A DNA stretch of 40,767 nucleotides, taken from JBNJDJ01 sp051744845 (GTDB taxonomy: Bacteria > Bacillota > Clostridia > Peptostreptococcales > Acidaminobacteraceae). Where the stretch lies: contig JBNJDJ010000014.1 in the NCBI GenBank assembly GCA_051744845.1, positions 1 through 40,767 on the forward strand. The letters are read 5' to 3'. Shown here in pieces: positions 24,888-34,155 of this stretch. Numbering within the stretch: position 1 is the first letter of the stretch; the number at the start of each line of letters is the position of its first letter. A program made the translations under genes and the position numbers. Below the pieces are notes generated by a model, which was not told the DNA's origin, made no database searches, and saw nothing but the letters and a program-made list of their open reading frames with translations.

Positions 24888-26804
24888 ATGTATAGAGGAG
24901 TAGCTTATTATCCTGAACATTGGGATGAGAGTTTATGGCAAAAAGATTTTGATAGGATGAAAGAACTAGGTATAAATACTATAAGAATTGGCGAATTTAT
25001 GTGGTCTTTAATAGAGCCTAAAGAAGGGAAATTTGATTTTTCTTTATTAGATAAAATGGTAAAAAAAATTAGTCAAAATGACTTTAAAATAATGATTGGA
25101 ATACCAACAGCTACATTTCCAATATGGATTCTAGAAAATTATGATAATATTGTAGCGCGCGATAGGTCGGGTAATATAAGAAAATATGGAACTAGAAGGC
25201 AATATTGCTATAATTCAAAAGATTATAAACGTTTAAGTAAAATTATTACTAAAAAGATAGTTAAAAGATATAAAGATAATGAAAATATTATTGCTTGGCA
25301 AGTAGATAATGAATTAGGTCATGAAGGTAGTGATTTTTGCACTTGTAAAAATTGTAATAAAGGATTTAGTGATTTTTTAAAAGATAAGTATAAAACAATT
25401 GATAATTTTAATAAAACTTCTGGTAATGTATTTTGGGGTCAAATTTATAATAAATTTGAACAAGTAGATGTTCCTTTTAATGATTTATTAGATATGAATC
25501 CAACAATAAGACTAGATTATATGAGATTTATGTCTAAATCAATTGAAAAATTTAATAAAACTTTAGTAGATGTTGTAAATGAATATAAATCTAAGGATCA
25601 ATTAGTTACAACTAATTTACCAGGAGGATTGTTTGATAAAGCTTTTGATCCTAATGATTTAGCTAAAAGTATTGATTTTGTATCTTTTGATAATTATCCA
25701 GTTTGGGGTGGAGAAATGACGCCACCTGATGAAGCAAGAGTTGCTATGGAATTAGATATGATTAGAGGGCTTAAAAATCAAAACTTTTGGATTGTAGAAG
25801 AATTAATTGGGGGACAAGGTCATGATCTTGTTGGTTGGCTACCTAGAAAGAACCAAGCTAAATTATGGGCAATGCAAGCTAATTTAAGAGGTGCAGAAAA
25901 TATATTTTTCTTTAGATTTAGACAATACATTAAAGGAGAAGAACAATTTTGCCAAGGTATATTTGATAGCGACAATAAGAAAAACAGAAAGTTTAAAGAA
26001 GTAAAAGATTTTTTTGAAGATGTTCAAAATAATTATTCAATTGAAAAATTAAAAAACAAACCAAAAGTAGCAATTATTTATGATTATGATAGCATCTGGT
26101 CATTTCAAGTACAAAAGCAATCTCCAGATTTTGAATTTTCAAAAGAAATTTTAAAATTATATAGACCGTTGTTTAATTATGGAGTTAATTGTGATATTAT
26201 TGATAGTAAGAAAAACTTTGATAAATACGATATAATTATATTACCAAATATGCAAATTTTAGATGATAAAATGATATCTAAATTAGATGACTTTTCAAAT
26301 AAAGATAAAACTATAATTTTTTCATATAGAAGTGGTATAAGAAATAAAAACAATAATTTAAAATTTGAAAATTCAATTATTGAAAAATATATAGGTTCAA
26401 AAATTATAGGATATGAAGCTTTAAGTCCTAAAATTGATTATAAAATTAAAAATAATGAAAAGTCTTATAATATTTCTTTATGGAGAGATATTTTAGAAAT
26501 TAAAACTGCTAAAAGTCTTTATACTTATGAAAAAAGTTTTGAAGACTATTCTTGTGTAACTAAAAACAAATTTAATAAATCAGATATTTATTATTTTGGT
26601 TCATCTTTACCAAATGATTTATTAAATGAGATTTATAAAGATATTTTATCTAAGCATAATGTTAGAACTTATGAAAAAAGTGAGGGCTTAGAAATTATTA
26701 ATTTAAAAGGAAAAAATGATAAGAAATTTATTTTGAATCATTCAAATCAAGAAATTGTTTATAATAATAAAGCAATTCAGAAATATCAATATACTAATTA
26801 TTAA
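24888..26804 (+). CDS. GH42 beta-galactosidase
   Basis: The 638-residue enzyme hydrolyses terminal beta-galactosides inside the cell. The N-terminal TIM barrel starts RGVAYYPEHWDESLW. Acid/base Glu142 lies in WQVDNELG and nucleophile Glu304 in FWIVEEL. Cys107, Cys151, Cys153 and Cys156 (FCTCKNC) correspond to the structural Zn site of Thermus A4 beta-galactosidase. Domain B, a glutamine-amidotransferase-like trimerisation fold (about 385-590, KPKVAIIYDYDSIWSFQ), follows. There is no signal peptide. The gene follows mglC and probably acts on the imported galactoside. AGGAGG precedes the ATG. Confidence 0.93.
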   Translation: MYRGVAYYPEHWDESLWQKDFDRMKELGINTIRIGEFMWSLIEPKEGKFDFSLLDKMVKKISQNDFKIMIGIPTATFPIWILENYDNIVARDRSGNIRKYGTRRQYCYNSKDYKRLSKIITKKIVKRYKDNENIIAWQVDNELGHEGSDFCTCKNCNKGFSDFLKDKYKTIDNFNKTSGNVFWGQIYNKFEQVDVPFNDLLDMNPTIRLDYMRFMSKSIEKFNKTLVDVVNEYKSKDQLVTTNLPGGLFDKAFDPNDLAKSIDFVSFDNYPVWGGEMTPPDEARVAMELDMIRGLKNQNFWIVEELIGGQGHDLVGWLPRKNQAKLWAMQANLRGAENIFFFRFRQYIKGEEQFCQGIFDSDNKKNRKFKEVKDFFEDVQNNYSIEKLKNKPKVAIIYDYDSIWSFQVQKQSPDFEFSKEILKLYRPLFNYGVNCDIIDSKKNFDKYDIIILPNMQILDDKMISKLDDFSNKDKTIIFSYRSGIRNKNNNLKFENSIIEKYIGSKIIGYEALSPKIDYKIKNNEKSYNISLWRDILEIKTAKSLYTYEKSFEDYSCVTKNKFNKSDIYYFGSSLPNDLLNEIYKDILSKHNVRTYEKSEGLEIINLKGKNDKKFILNHSNQEIVYNNKAIQKYQYTNY

Positions 26805-26820
26805 TATTGGAAGTGGAATC

Positions 26821-27861
26821 ATGAAAAAATCAAATCTATTGATGTTTGTTTTAATTTTAATCGTTACAATTATGAGCTTTGGTTGTAGCAAAGATGAAAA
26901 AAAAATGAAAGATGAAAAAATAAAAATCGGATTTTTACTAGATACTCTTGAAGAAGAAAGATGGCAAAAAGATAGAGATATTTTTGTAGCTGAAGCTCAA
27001 AAAAGAGGTGCAGAAGTTTTAGTGCAAGTTGCTAATGGAGATGACCATTTACAGTTGCAACAAGCTAAAAAATTAATTAATGAGAATGTAGATGTTTTAG
27101 TAGTTGTTCCACATGATAAAAACTATAGCAAAAAGATAGTTGATTTAGCTCACTCAGAAGGCATAAAAGTAATTGCTTATGATAGATTGATAAAAGGCAA
27201 TGTAGATTATTATATTTCGTTTGATAATGAGATGATTGGCAATCTACAAGGAGAGTATCTAATAAAAGAATTAAATGTAAAAAAAGGTAATATAGTGTAT
27301 TTAGGTGGAGATCCAGATGATAATAATGCTAAATTACTTAAAAAAGGATTTTTTAGTGTTATAGATAAATATGAAGATATTGAAGTTATATTTGATGATT
27401 ATATTAAAGAATGGCGTCCATCATTAGCTAGTAAAAAATTACAAAAATTAGTTGATGAAAATAAAGATATTACTGCTGTTGTTTGTGCTAACGATGGTTT
27501 AGCAACTGGAGCATTTAGTGTGATTTCACAAAACAATTTAGATACTTACCTTATAGGTCAAGATGCTGACTTAGTAGCATGTCAAAGAATAGTGGAAGGA
27601 AAGCAAGAAATAACTGTTTTTAAAGATATTACTAAGTTAGGTACTAAAGCAGTAGATTTAGCTATTAAAGTTGTTAAAAAACAAAATGTTGAAGATATCA
27701 GTTTAATGACTAATGGTCAATATATTACTCGTTCTATTTTATTAAAACCAGTAATTGTTAATAAAGAAAATATGGTAGATGTAATTGTAAAAAATGGTTA
27801 CCATAGATTTGAAGATATATATAGATATATTCCTGAGGAAAAAAGGCCAAATATTGAGTAA
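26821..27861 (+). CDS. XylF-like sugar-binding lipoprotein
   Basis: The 346-residue protein has a lipoprotein signal (lipobox SFGC) and is very close to D-xylose-binding XylF. Visible elements are FLLDTLEEERWQKDRDIFV, VQVANGDD, DVLVVVPHD, VIAYDRLI and YYISFDNEMIG. No second ATPase or permease gene accompanies it. It may feed MglA/MglC, or it may act as an outside sugar sensor for the histidine kinase encoded two genes later, as XylFII does for LytS in Clostridium beijerinckii. An open frame starts at 26755 inside the GH42 gene, but the lipoprotein signal and GGAAGTGG site support 26821. A strong hairpin follows. Confidence 0.85.
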   Translation: MKKSNLLMFVLILIVTIMSFGCSKDEKKMKDEKIKIGFLLDTLEEERWQKDRDIFVAEAQKRGAEVLVQVANGDDHLQLQQAKKLINENVDVLVVVPHDKNYSKKIVDLAHSEGIKVIAYDRLIKGNVDYYISFDNEMIGNLQGEYLIKELNVKKGNIVYLGGDPDDNNAKLLKKGFFSVIDKYEDIEVIFDDYIKEWRPSLASKKLQKLVDENKDITAVVCANDGLATGAFSVISQNNLDTYLIGQDADLVACQRIVEGKQEITVFKDITKLGTKAVDLAIKVVKKQNVEDISLMTNGQYITRSILLKPVIVNKENMVDVIVKNGYHRFEDIYRYIPEEKRPNIE

Positions 27862-27873
27862 ATCATATAATTT

Positions 27874-27906
27874 AACTTGCTTATTTTAAGATAAGCAAGT
27901 TTTTGT
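27874..27906 (+). terminator. Terminator/attenuator before the sensor genes
   Basis: A perfect 11-bp stem (AACTTGCTTAT 27874-27884 with ATAAGCAAGTT 27891-27901) with a 6-nt loop is followed by TTTTGTATTT, 13 bp after the lipoprotein stop. The next start is only about 17 bases further on, so sensor and Pel genes are expressed by read-through or by an internal promoter. Confidence 0.75.
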
Positions 27907-27922
27907 ATTTGAAGGTGAAACT

Positions 27923-28918
27923 ATGAAAAACAAAAAAAAGTTTTTAAACAACAATAAAAAAATGATGATAGTTATAAGTTTGATGGTTATTTTAATAGGA
28001 TATTTTATGATAGCTAATATTATTAGCTTATTAGATGTATCTGAAAAAAAAGAATCTTTATCAGTAGAAAATAAAGTAGTTTTGATTAGAAAAGATAATG
28101 ATGAATTTTATTGGGATAACTTAGAATTTTTATTAAAAAAACATTCAAAAAATAATAATTTTTTTATTGATATTTTAGAGACTGATACTACAGGATTGAA
28201 TTTTCAAAAAGATTTATTTGAAATGGCAACTCTAGTTAAACCAAAAGCAATTATTCTTCAAGGTTTTAATGACTCAGATATGCAAAAGATCGCCCAAAAT
28301 GTTAATACCCCAATTATTTTTGTAAAAAACGATGGGGATAATAAATCTAGGACAACTTATATTGGTCAAAATAATTATAGTGTAGGTCAAAAAACAATTG
28401 ATAAATTAATAGAAATAAGTAAAGATTCATTAAATATAATTGTTTTAACGGATGATAAAAAAGATGCTTATAAAAATACCACAATAGAAGGAATTTTATC
28501 AAAAGCAAATGAAAATAAAAATATAATTTTACAAGAAGTTAAAAAAATTAATAATAGATATGTTTTAGAAGTTGAATTAAAAGAAATCTTAAAAGATAAT
28601 CAAAGTGTTAATACAATTATTGCTACAAAACCATATTATGGCATAGTAGCTGCTGAGACAATTACAAGACTAGCAAAAGTAGATGAAATTAAAATAGCAG
28701 CATTCGATCAATTACCTAAAACATTAGATTATATTGATCAAGAATTAATTGATCTATCTATTTACAATAATCAAGAAATGTTAGCTAAACAAATAATAGA
28801 TGTAATAGAAAAAATTAATAAAGATGAATTTATAGGTGATGTATATTATATAAAATCAGATATAATTACTAAAGAAAATATTGATAAATTAGTAGGTGAT
28901 TCTGATGAAAAAGAATAA
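27923..28918 (+). CDS. Membrane-anchored periplasmic-binding-protein-like sensor
   Basis: The 331-residue protein has an uncleaved-looking N-terminal membrane anchor (about residues 14-34, no lipobox) and a two-lobed sugar-binding-protein fold. Its pattern is LIRKDNDEFYWDNLEFLL, KPKAIILQGFNDSDMQ, TYIGQNNYSVGQKTIDKL and AAFDQLPKTLDYIDQ. It overlaps the histidine kinase gene by 14 bp. Anchor, fold and coupling match the XylFII-type co-sensor that binds sugar and controls a LytS kinase. The ligand is unknown. Compared with the lipoprotein upstream, sugar-contact residues look poorly conserved. Confidence 0.75.
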   Translation: MKNKKKFLNNNKKMMIVISLMVILIGYFMIANIISLLDVSEKKESLSVENKVVLIRKDNDEFYWDNLEFLLKKHSKNNNFFIDILETDTTGLNFQKDLFEMATLVKPKAIILQGFNDSDMQKIAQNVNTPIIFVKNDGDNKSRTTYIGQNNYSVGQKTIDKLIEISKDSLNIIVLTDDKKDAYKNTTIEGILSKANENKNIILQEVKKINNRYVLEVELKEILKDNQSVNTIIATKPYYGIVAAETITRLAKVDEIKIAAFDQLPKTLDYIDQELIDLSIYNNQEMLAKQIIDVIEKINKDEFIGDVYYIKSDIITKENIDKLVGDSDEKE

Positions 28919-30359
28919 TTCACTAAAACGTACTTTGATTGTAATATTCATATTAATAATTATTTCTTTAGTTATAAGTTCTACTTTTTCATATTTTACT
29001 TTTCAAAATCTACAAACTGAATTAAATAATACTACAGATTCTATCTATGCTATAAAAGATTTGATAAGATTAAATAAACAACTAGATTCATCATTATCAG
29101 ATTATGCTTATACTAAAAAACAAATACATATTCAATATATTTATGCAAATTATCAAAAACTACTTATTAGAATAGAAGAGTTTAATGAAAAAGTTAAAAA
29201 TAAACAATCTAGTGTATATTTGGATAATATTTATACAATATTAAATAATAAATATATAGATCAATTAGAATTAACTATTTCTTCTGTAAGAGGAGTTGAT
29301 GAAAGTAAAATTGCAAATAATTATTATGAGTCAAAAAAAATAACGAAATATATTAATACATATTTAAATATGCTTTTAAATAATGAATTAGAAAATTCAA
29401 GAAAGGAACAGATTTTATTAAAAGAAGATATTTCTGTTATAGTACAAAGAGTTGCTATAATTTTAGTATTAAACTTAGGATTAATATTATTTATAGGTAT
29501 TTCATATGGTCGAAATTTAATATTAAATATTTCAAAATTAACTAATGTGGCTGAAGAAATATCAAAAGGTAATTTTGATATTTCACCTATAGAATTAAAA
29601 TCTACAGATGAAACTCATATTTTAGCAAAGGCTTTTAATAAATTAATAAATAATACTAAAAAGTTAATAAACAAAATTAAGGAAAATGCAGAATTAGAGG
29701 TTAAGCTTCACAAGGAAGAACTAGAAAAATCACAAGTACAAAATTTATTAAAGGAAGCAAAACTCAAAGGACTTCAATCTCAAATTAATCCACATTTTTT
29801 ATTTAATACTCTTAATATTGTATCTAAATTAGCAATTTTAGAAGATGCAGATGAGACTTCTGAGTTAATAAATAATGTTAGTGATATGTTTAGATATAAT
29901 TTAGGAAAATTAGACCAAAATGTTTCTGTAAAGGAAGAAGTTGAAAATATTGAAAATTATATATTTATACAAAAAAAGAGATTTGGAAATAGAGTAAAAT
30001 TTGAGATAGATATTGATAAAAATATAATAAATAAAAAAATCCCTTTTTTAACATTACAACCTATTGTTGAAAATGCATTTATACATGGTATAAGTGAATT
30101 AGAATCAAATGCAATAATTAAAATATATTCTGTTAAAAAAAATAATAAATTATATCTAGTCGTTAAAGACAATGGTAATGGAATGAATCAAAGTCAAATT
30201 GATTCGTTGTTAAATGAAAATGATAACGATGGGCATTCGACTGGAATCGGTGTTAACAACGTAAAACAGAGATTAGAATATTTTCATAATAAAAATAATG
30301 TTTTATTTATAGAAAGTGAAAAAAATAGTGGAACAAAAGTATATATTTTAATAGATTAA
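28905..30359 (+). CDS. LytS/YesM-type sensor histidine kinase
   Basis: This membrane kinase of about 484 residues has TM1 (about 10-30), a helical outside domain (about 32-178), TM2 (about 180-203), a HAMP domain (about 205-260), a coiled coil and a His_kinase (PF06580) domain. His297 lies in QINPHFLFNTLN. The ATPase part has PIVENAFIHGI, DNGNGM and TGIGVNNVKQRLE. It should phosphorylate the response regulator encoded 10 bp later. A GTG at 28896 is possible, but AGGTGA fits ATG 28905. Overlap with the co-sensor gene supports a joint complex. Confidence 0.92.
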   Translation: MKKNNSLKRTLIVIFILIIISLVISSTFSYFTFQNLQTELNNTTDSIYAIKDLIRLNKQLDSSLSDYAYTKKQIHIQYIYANYQKLLIRIEEFNEKVKNKQSSVYLDNIYTILNNKYIDQLELTISSVRGVDESKIANNYYESKKITKYINTYLNMLLNNELENSRKEQILLKEDISVIVQRVAIILVLNLGLILFIGISYGRNLILNISKLTNVAEEISKGNFDISPIELKSTDETHILAKAFNKLINNTKKLINKIKENAELEVKLHKEELEKSQVQNLLKEAKLKGLQSQINPHFLFNTLNIVSKLAILEDADETSELINNVSDMFRYNLGKLDQNVSVKEEVENIENYIFIQKKRFGNRVKFEIDIDKNIINKKIPFLTLQPIVENAFIHGISELESNAIIKIYSVKKNNKLYLVVKDNGNGMNQSQIDSLLNENDNDGHSTGIGVNNVKQRLEYFHNKNNVLFIESEKNSGTKVYILID

Positions 30360-30369
30360 GAGGTGGAAA

Positions 30370-31806
30370 ATGTATAAAGTATTAGTTGCTGATGATGAAA
30401 TCATTGAGAGAAAAGGGTTGAGTAAAATATTAAAAAAAGAATTTAACGATGAAATTGATATTATTCAAGCTTCTAATGGTCGTATTGCAATAAAGAAAGC
30501 ATTAGAAGAAAGACCTGATATTATTTTTATGGATATAAAGATGCCAGGAATTAATGGTATTGAGGCAATGGAAAAGATTCAAGAAAAATTTAATAAAAGT
30601 AATATAGTAGTTATTTCTGCATATGATTCATTTAAATATGCTCAAATGGCTTTGAAAAATAATGCTTTTGAATATTTATTAAAACCTGTTAAGAAAAAAG
30701 ATATTTTAAATTGTGTATATAGGTTAATGGATTTTATAAAAAGAAAAAAAAATAATAGTAATAAGGGTAAAAATTTAAAAGAAAAACTAATTAAGTCAGA
30801 TTTAATAATAGATTCTAAAATTTTTGATTATATCAAATTGAATCAAATAGATAAATTAAAAATAATAAATAAAAAAAACATTGTAGATTTCAATATAAAT
30901 AAAGGGATAATTGTTTTAATTGAAGAAAAAGAAATTGATAATAGAGAAAAAATCATAAAGTATTTTAACTCTAAATTTAAGGAAAATATTAAATTGATTA
31001 ATAATTTTCAATTATATTTTATTATACCAGAAAAATATATTGAAAAAGTTGAAAAAATAAATCAAGATTTTGATATTATGTTAAATTATAAATTTCAAGA
31101 ATATAATTCATTAAATGAAATTTCTACAAGATATTATTTATTAAATAGTTCAAATAAAAATGATAATAACGAAAAAATTTATCCTATAGCTTTAGAAAAA
31201 GATATGCTTTCAAAAATTGATTTGTATTTAAAAGAAGATGCTTTGAACTTATTGGAAAAATTATTTTATTGGATAGATAGAAATATCAAATCAGATTTAG
31301 AAAAAATAAAATATTTAGAATCTATTAATACAATAGTAAAAAGAAAGTTGTTTGAAAAAAAAGAGATTTATGAAATACTTTCTGTAAAAGTAATAAATGA
31401 AACACATCTTAAAAAGAAAATAACTATTATAAAGAGAAATATTAAAAATATTATAACTAGATATACAAATAAAATAGAAATGTCTCCAACAGATGATATA
31501 ATTGATTTAGCTAAAGAATATATTGATAATAATTTTGATAAAGAATTAACCTTAGAAAAAATTGCTGAAGAAATATGTATTAGTTCTTATTATTTTTCTA
31601 AACTATTTAAAGAGAAAATGAATATTAATTTTATTGACTATTTAACTGAAATAAGAATAAAGAAAGCTAAAAAAATGCTTAGAAATTCTAACTATATCAT
31701 AAAGAAAATATCCAAAGATGTTGGATATAACGACCCTAATTATTTTTCACGTGTTTTTAAAAAATATACAGGTGAGTCTCCTAGTAAGTATAGGAAAAAA
31801 TATTAA
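30370..31806 (+). CDS. YesN-type response regulator with AraC DNA-binding domain
   Basis: This 478-residue regulator has an N-terminal receiver domain (1-120) with phospho-acceptor Asp55 in IIFMDIKMPG and Lys105 in LLKPVKK. A long Lys/Ile-rich helical middle follows, and then a C-terminal AraC/XylS double helix-turn-helix (about 378-478) with the family ending VGYNDPNYFSRVFKKYTGESPSKYRKK. Likely targets are the mgl/GH42 genes upstream and perhaps the Pel genes downstream, by analogy with XylFII–LytS–YesN. No binding site could be proven. Confidence 0.93.
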   Translation: MYKVLVADDEIIERKGLSKILKKEFNDEIDIIQASNGRIAIKKALEERPDIIFMDIKMPGINGIEAMEKIQEKFNKSNIVVISAYDSFKYAQMALKNNAFEYLLKPVKKKDILNCVYRLMDFIKRKKNNSNKGKNLKEKLIKSDLIIDSKIFDYIKLNQIDKLKIINKKNIVDFNINKGIIVLIEEKEIDNREKIIKYFNSKFKENIKLINNFQLYFIIPEKYIEKVEKINQDFDIMLNYKFQEYNSLNEISTRYYLLNSSNKNDNNEKIYPIALEKDMLSKIDLYLKEDALNLLEKLFYWIDRNIKSDLEKIKYLESINTIVKRKLFEKKEIYEILSVKVINETHLKKKITIIKRNIKNIITRYTNKIEMSPTDDIIDLAKEYIDNNFDKELTLEKIAEEICISSYYFSKLFKEKMNINFIDYLTEIRIKKAKKMLRNSNYIIKKISKDVGYNDPNYFSRVFKKYTGESPSKYRKKY

Positions 31807-31823
31807 ATTTAATGGAGGAAGTT

Positions 31824-32534
31824 ATGAATTTTTTATATTATAAATATAATAAAAATTTAAATTTAGAAAATCATTTATCTGCATTATTAAATTTAAAATC
31901 TAATAAGAAAAAATTGATTGATAAATTAAACAAATTAAAATTTTTAGATGAATTTATATTAAATATAAATGAAATTGAGTATAATGATTTAATAATAACT
32001 CAGGCAAAATTTAAAAATATAAATTTTGATAATCAAGAAGTTTTTAAAATATCTGATTTAAAAAAAGAAATTAAAAAAATTAATTTATCTAAAACTAATG
32101 AATTTAAAATATATAATTTCTTTTATAGATATTTAAAAATAAATTCTAGTAATAAAGAAATTTTGAAAATTAATATTTTGAATTTAATTTCAATGAAAAA
32201 GCTTATTAATACAATATCTATAATAACTTTAATAGATTTTTTAAATATTGATTGTATATTTGGAGAAAAATATATGAAAAAAAATATTTTATACAAAAAT
32301 AATTTTAAAAATATTTTTTTAGAAACTTTGATTGAAGAATATAGCGATGATTTTGATTTCAATGTTGATAGGATAGGATACGGTATTAAAAATGATATTG
32401 AAAAAGTTTATAAAGTGTATTTTGGTACTAAAAATAAAGAATTTGATTATTTATCAGAGATGTGTATTCAAAAAGAAAGTAATTTAAATAATTGTAATGA
32501 TTATATTAATGAAAGTGAGGACAAAAATGAATAA
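31824..32534 (+). CDS. Degenerate LarC-like protein (N-terminal part only)
   Basis: This 236-residue protein has no clear full-length family match. By eye it follows the N-terminal half of LarC, the nickel-pincer cofactor enzyme. Parallels are the LSALLNLKSNKKKLIDKLNK opening (LarC: GALLDLG…ELKKL), NFFYRYLKINS where LarC has its LA.AEA.VHG helix, ISMKKLINTISIITLIDFLN for the GAVDSIVDIVG…ALD helix, and DRIGYGIKND for IGYGAGTRD. The conserved HFHEVG residues are absent (INILNL). It ends after the GYG region, like a LarC1-sized product, and no LarC2 part follows. ATG 31812 carries the GGAGG site, so I chose 31824. Activity is doubtful. Confidence 0.45.
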   Translation: MNFLYYKYNKNLNLENHLSALLNLKSNKKKLIDKLNKLKFLDEFILNINEIEYNDLIITQAKFKNINFDNQEVFKISDLKKEIKKINLSKTNEFKIYNFFYRYLKINSSNKEILKINILNLISMKKLINTISIITLIDFLNIDCIFGEKYMKKNILYKNNFKNIFLETLIEEYSDDFDFNVDRIGYGIKNDIEKVYKVYFGTKNKEFDYLSEMCIQKESNLNNCNDYINESEDKNE

Positions 32535-33339
32535 AAAAATTATTATTATATTGATTTTATTAATGCTATTTTCTAGTATTTCTTTTTCTCAAGAAGTTTA
32601 TGTATCAGCACAGCTAAATGGAGATTATTTAAAAACGAGTAAGCCGAATATATTAATAAAGGATAAGACATATATAATAGCTAAAGATTTTGTAAATGCT
32701 ATTGGAGAAGAAATAATATGGGATAGTACAAAAAGAGATGTTATAATTAATTTTAATAAAGATAAATTAGTTTTTAATGTAGATAAAAAGAATGTTTTTC
32801 TTAATGGAAAAAAATTAAGTTCTGATATTAAACCTATTATAAGAGAAGACAGAACCTACATTCCTTTAAGATATATATCAGAATTTTTTGATTTTGATGT
32901 AAAGTGGGAACAAGATAGCTATAATGTTGTGTTAGAAAAAGATAATCTAAAAATTAATAAAAAATTTATAGATAATAAACATTATACAAAAGAAGATATA
33001 AAATGGCTATCTAAAATTGTTGATGTTGAAAGTGTTGATACTTCAATGCCAATGAAACTAGGTATAGCTAATGTTGTTTTAAATAGAGTTAAAAGTTCTA
33101 GATTCCCTAATTCTATAAAAGATGTTATTTTTCAAGTAGATGTACATGTTCAATTTCCGCCTGCTCACAAAGAAGGTTTTAAAAATACTAAACCAAGTTT
33201 TAAATCTATAATTGCTGCTAAAAATGCTTTAGAAGGAAAAAATAATATTGATAATTGTTTGTTTTTTAATAATGCTCCTTTTACAAGTAAAAAAGATGAT
33301 TTATTTAAAATTATAGATGGAGAATATTTTTATAAGTAA
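32527..33339 (+). CDS. Secreted SleB-type cell-wall hydrolase with copper-amine-oxidase-N domain
   Basis: The 270-residue protein has a signal peptide (about 1-22). A Cu_amine_oxidN1 repeat domain (about 30-140, with TYIPLRYISEFFDFDVKWEQD) is common in secreted clostridial proteins and likely binds the wall. A Hydrolase_2/SleB-like domain (about 155-270, IVDVESVD then GIANVVLNRVKSSRFPNSIKDVIFQ) follows, with the conserved Glu (DVES) present. It probably cleaves peptidoglycan. An 8-bp overlap with the LarC-like gene suggests coupling. Its place before the Pel genes may mean it opens the wall for the polymer or machinery. That link is inference. Confidence 0.82.
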   Translation: MNKKIIIILILLMLFSSISFSQEVYVSAQLNGDYLKTSKPNILIKDKTYIIAKDFVNAIGEEIIWDSTKRDVIINFNKDKLVFNVDKKNVFLNGKKLSSDIKPIIREDRTYIPLRYISEFFDFDVKWEQDSYNVVLEKDNLKINKKFIDNKHYTKEDIKWLSKIVDVESVDTSMPMKLGIANVVLNRVKSSRFPNSIKDVIFQVDVHVQFPPAHKEGFKNTKPSFKSIIAAKNALEGKNNIDNCLFFNNAPFTSKKDDLFKIIDGEYFYK

Positions 33340-33351
33340 TTAAGGAGACCT

Positions 33352-34143
33352 ATGGGAATTAAGATATTATTATTAATAATGCTTACAATGAATATAAATT
33401 TATCAGATGAAGTTAAAGTTGATGATTTTATGATTTATTATGGTGATCAAAATAAACAGATAGTAAAAGAGTTTAATAATTATGATTTATTAATTTTAGA
33501 AACTGCCTTTTATTCGAAGGAAGATATTATTAAATTAAAAAAAGAAAATAATTCTAAATATATTGGATATTTATCAGTTTTTGAAATAAGTAATTGGGAT
33601 AAAGAACTTATTAATAAATTAAATGAAGATGATTATTTAGTTTATAAAAATAAGATAATTAAAAATGAAAAATATGAGAATTTTGTTGCAAATATTAAAA
33701 GTGAAAATTATAGAGATCTATTAGTTAGGCTTATTGATAAAAGAATAGTTAAAAAACAATTTGATGGAGTATTTTTAGATACAATTGATTGGATAGATTA
33801 TTATAAAAATGAAAAAGTGGTGGAAGATATGATCTATGGTTATAAATTATTTTTAAAAGAGATTAAGGATAAATATCCTGATTTAATTATTTATCAAAAT
33901 AGAGGTTTTTTTTCATTTAATAGTTTTTCATCGAATTTTATAGATGGTATATTTTGGGAAAATTTTAGTTATTCTAAAATATATGAGGATTTTGATATAT
34001 TCATAAATCTATTAAAAAAAGATATTAGTTCTAATATATCAGTTTTTTTAATATATTCTGAAGATAAGAAAAGAAATAAAATAATTTCAAAAATTTTAAA
34101 TTGGCCATTTATGAACAAAACTAAAAGTTATACTGAATTTTAA
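33352..34143 (+). CDS. GH114-like (TM1410 type) glycosidase
   Basis: The 263-residue protein has an N-terminal hydrophobic segment (signal-like, short) and a TIM-barrel domain of the endo-alpha-1,4-polygalactosaminidase/TM1410 type. Visible elements are FMIYYGD, YLSVFEISNWD, FDGVFLDTIDWIDYY (acidic residues at the barrel mouth) and IDGIFWENFSY. Pel is a polymer of GalNAc/GalN, so a polygalactosaminidase-like enzyme in a Pel operon fits a role in trimming or releasing the polymer, as the PelA hydrolase does in Pseudomonas. The substrate is inferred. Confidence 0.75.
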   Translation: MGIKILLLIMLTMNINLSDEVKVDDFMIYYGDQNKQIVKEFNNYDLLILETAFYSKEDIIKLKKENNSKYIGYLSVFEISNWDKELINKLNEDDYLVYKNKIIKNEKYENFVANIKSENYRDLLVRLIDKRIVKKQFDGVFLDTIDWIDYYKNEKVVEDMIYGYKLFLKEIKDKYPDLIIYQNRGFFSFNSFSSNFIDGIFWENFSYSKIYEDFDIFINLLKKDISSNISVFLIYSEDKKRNKIISKILNWPFMNKTKSYTEF

Positions 34144-34155
34144 GTAAGGAGAAAT

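Noticed and set aside
26755..26820. Extended N-terminus for the XylF-like protein inside the GH42 gene
   Set aside because: The added residues precede a complete lipoprotein signal peptide; ATG 26821 is the natural start.
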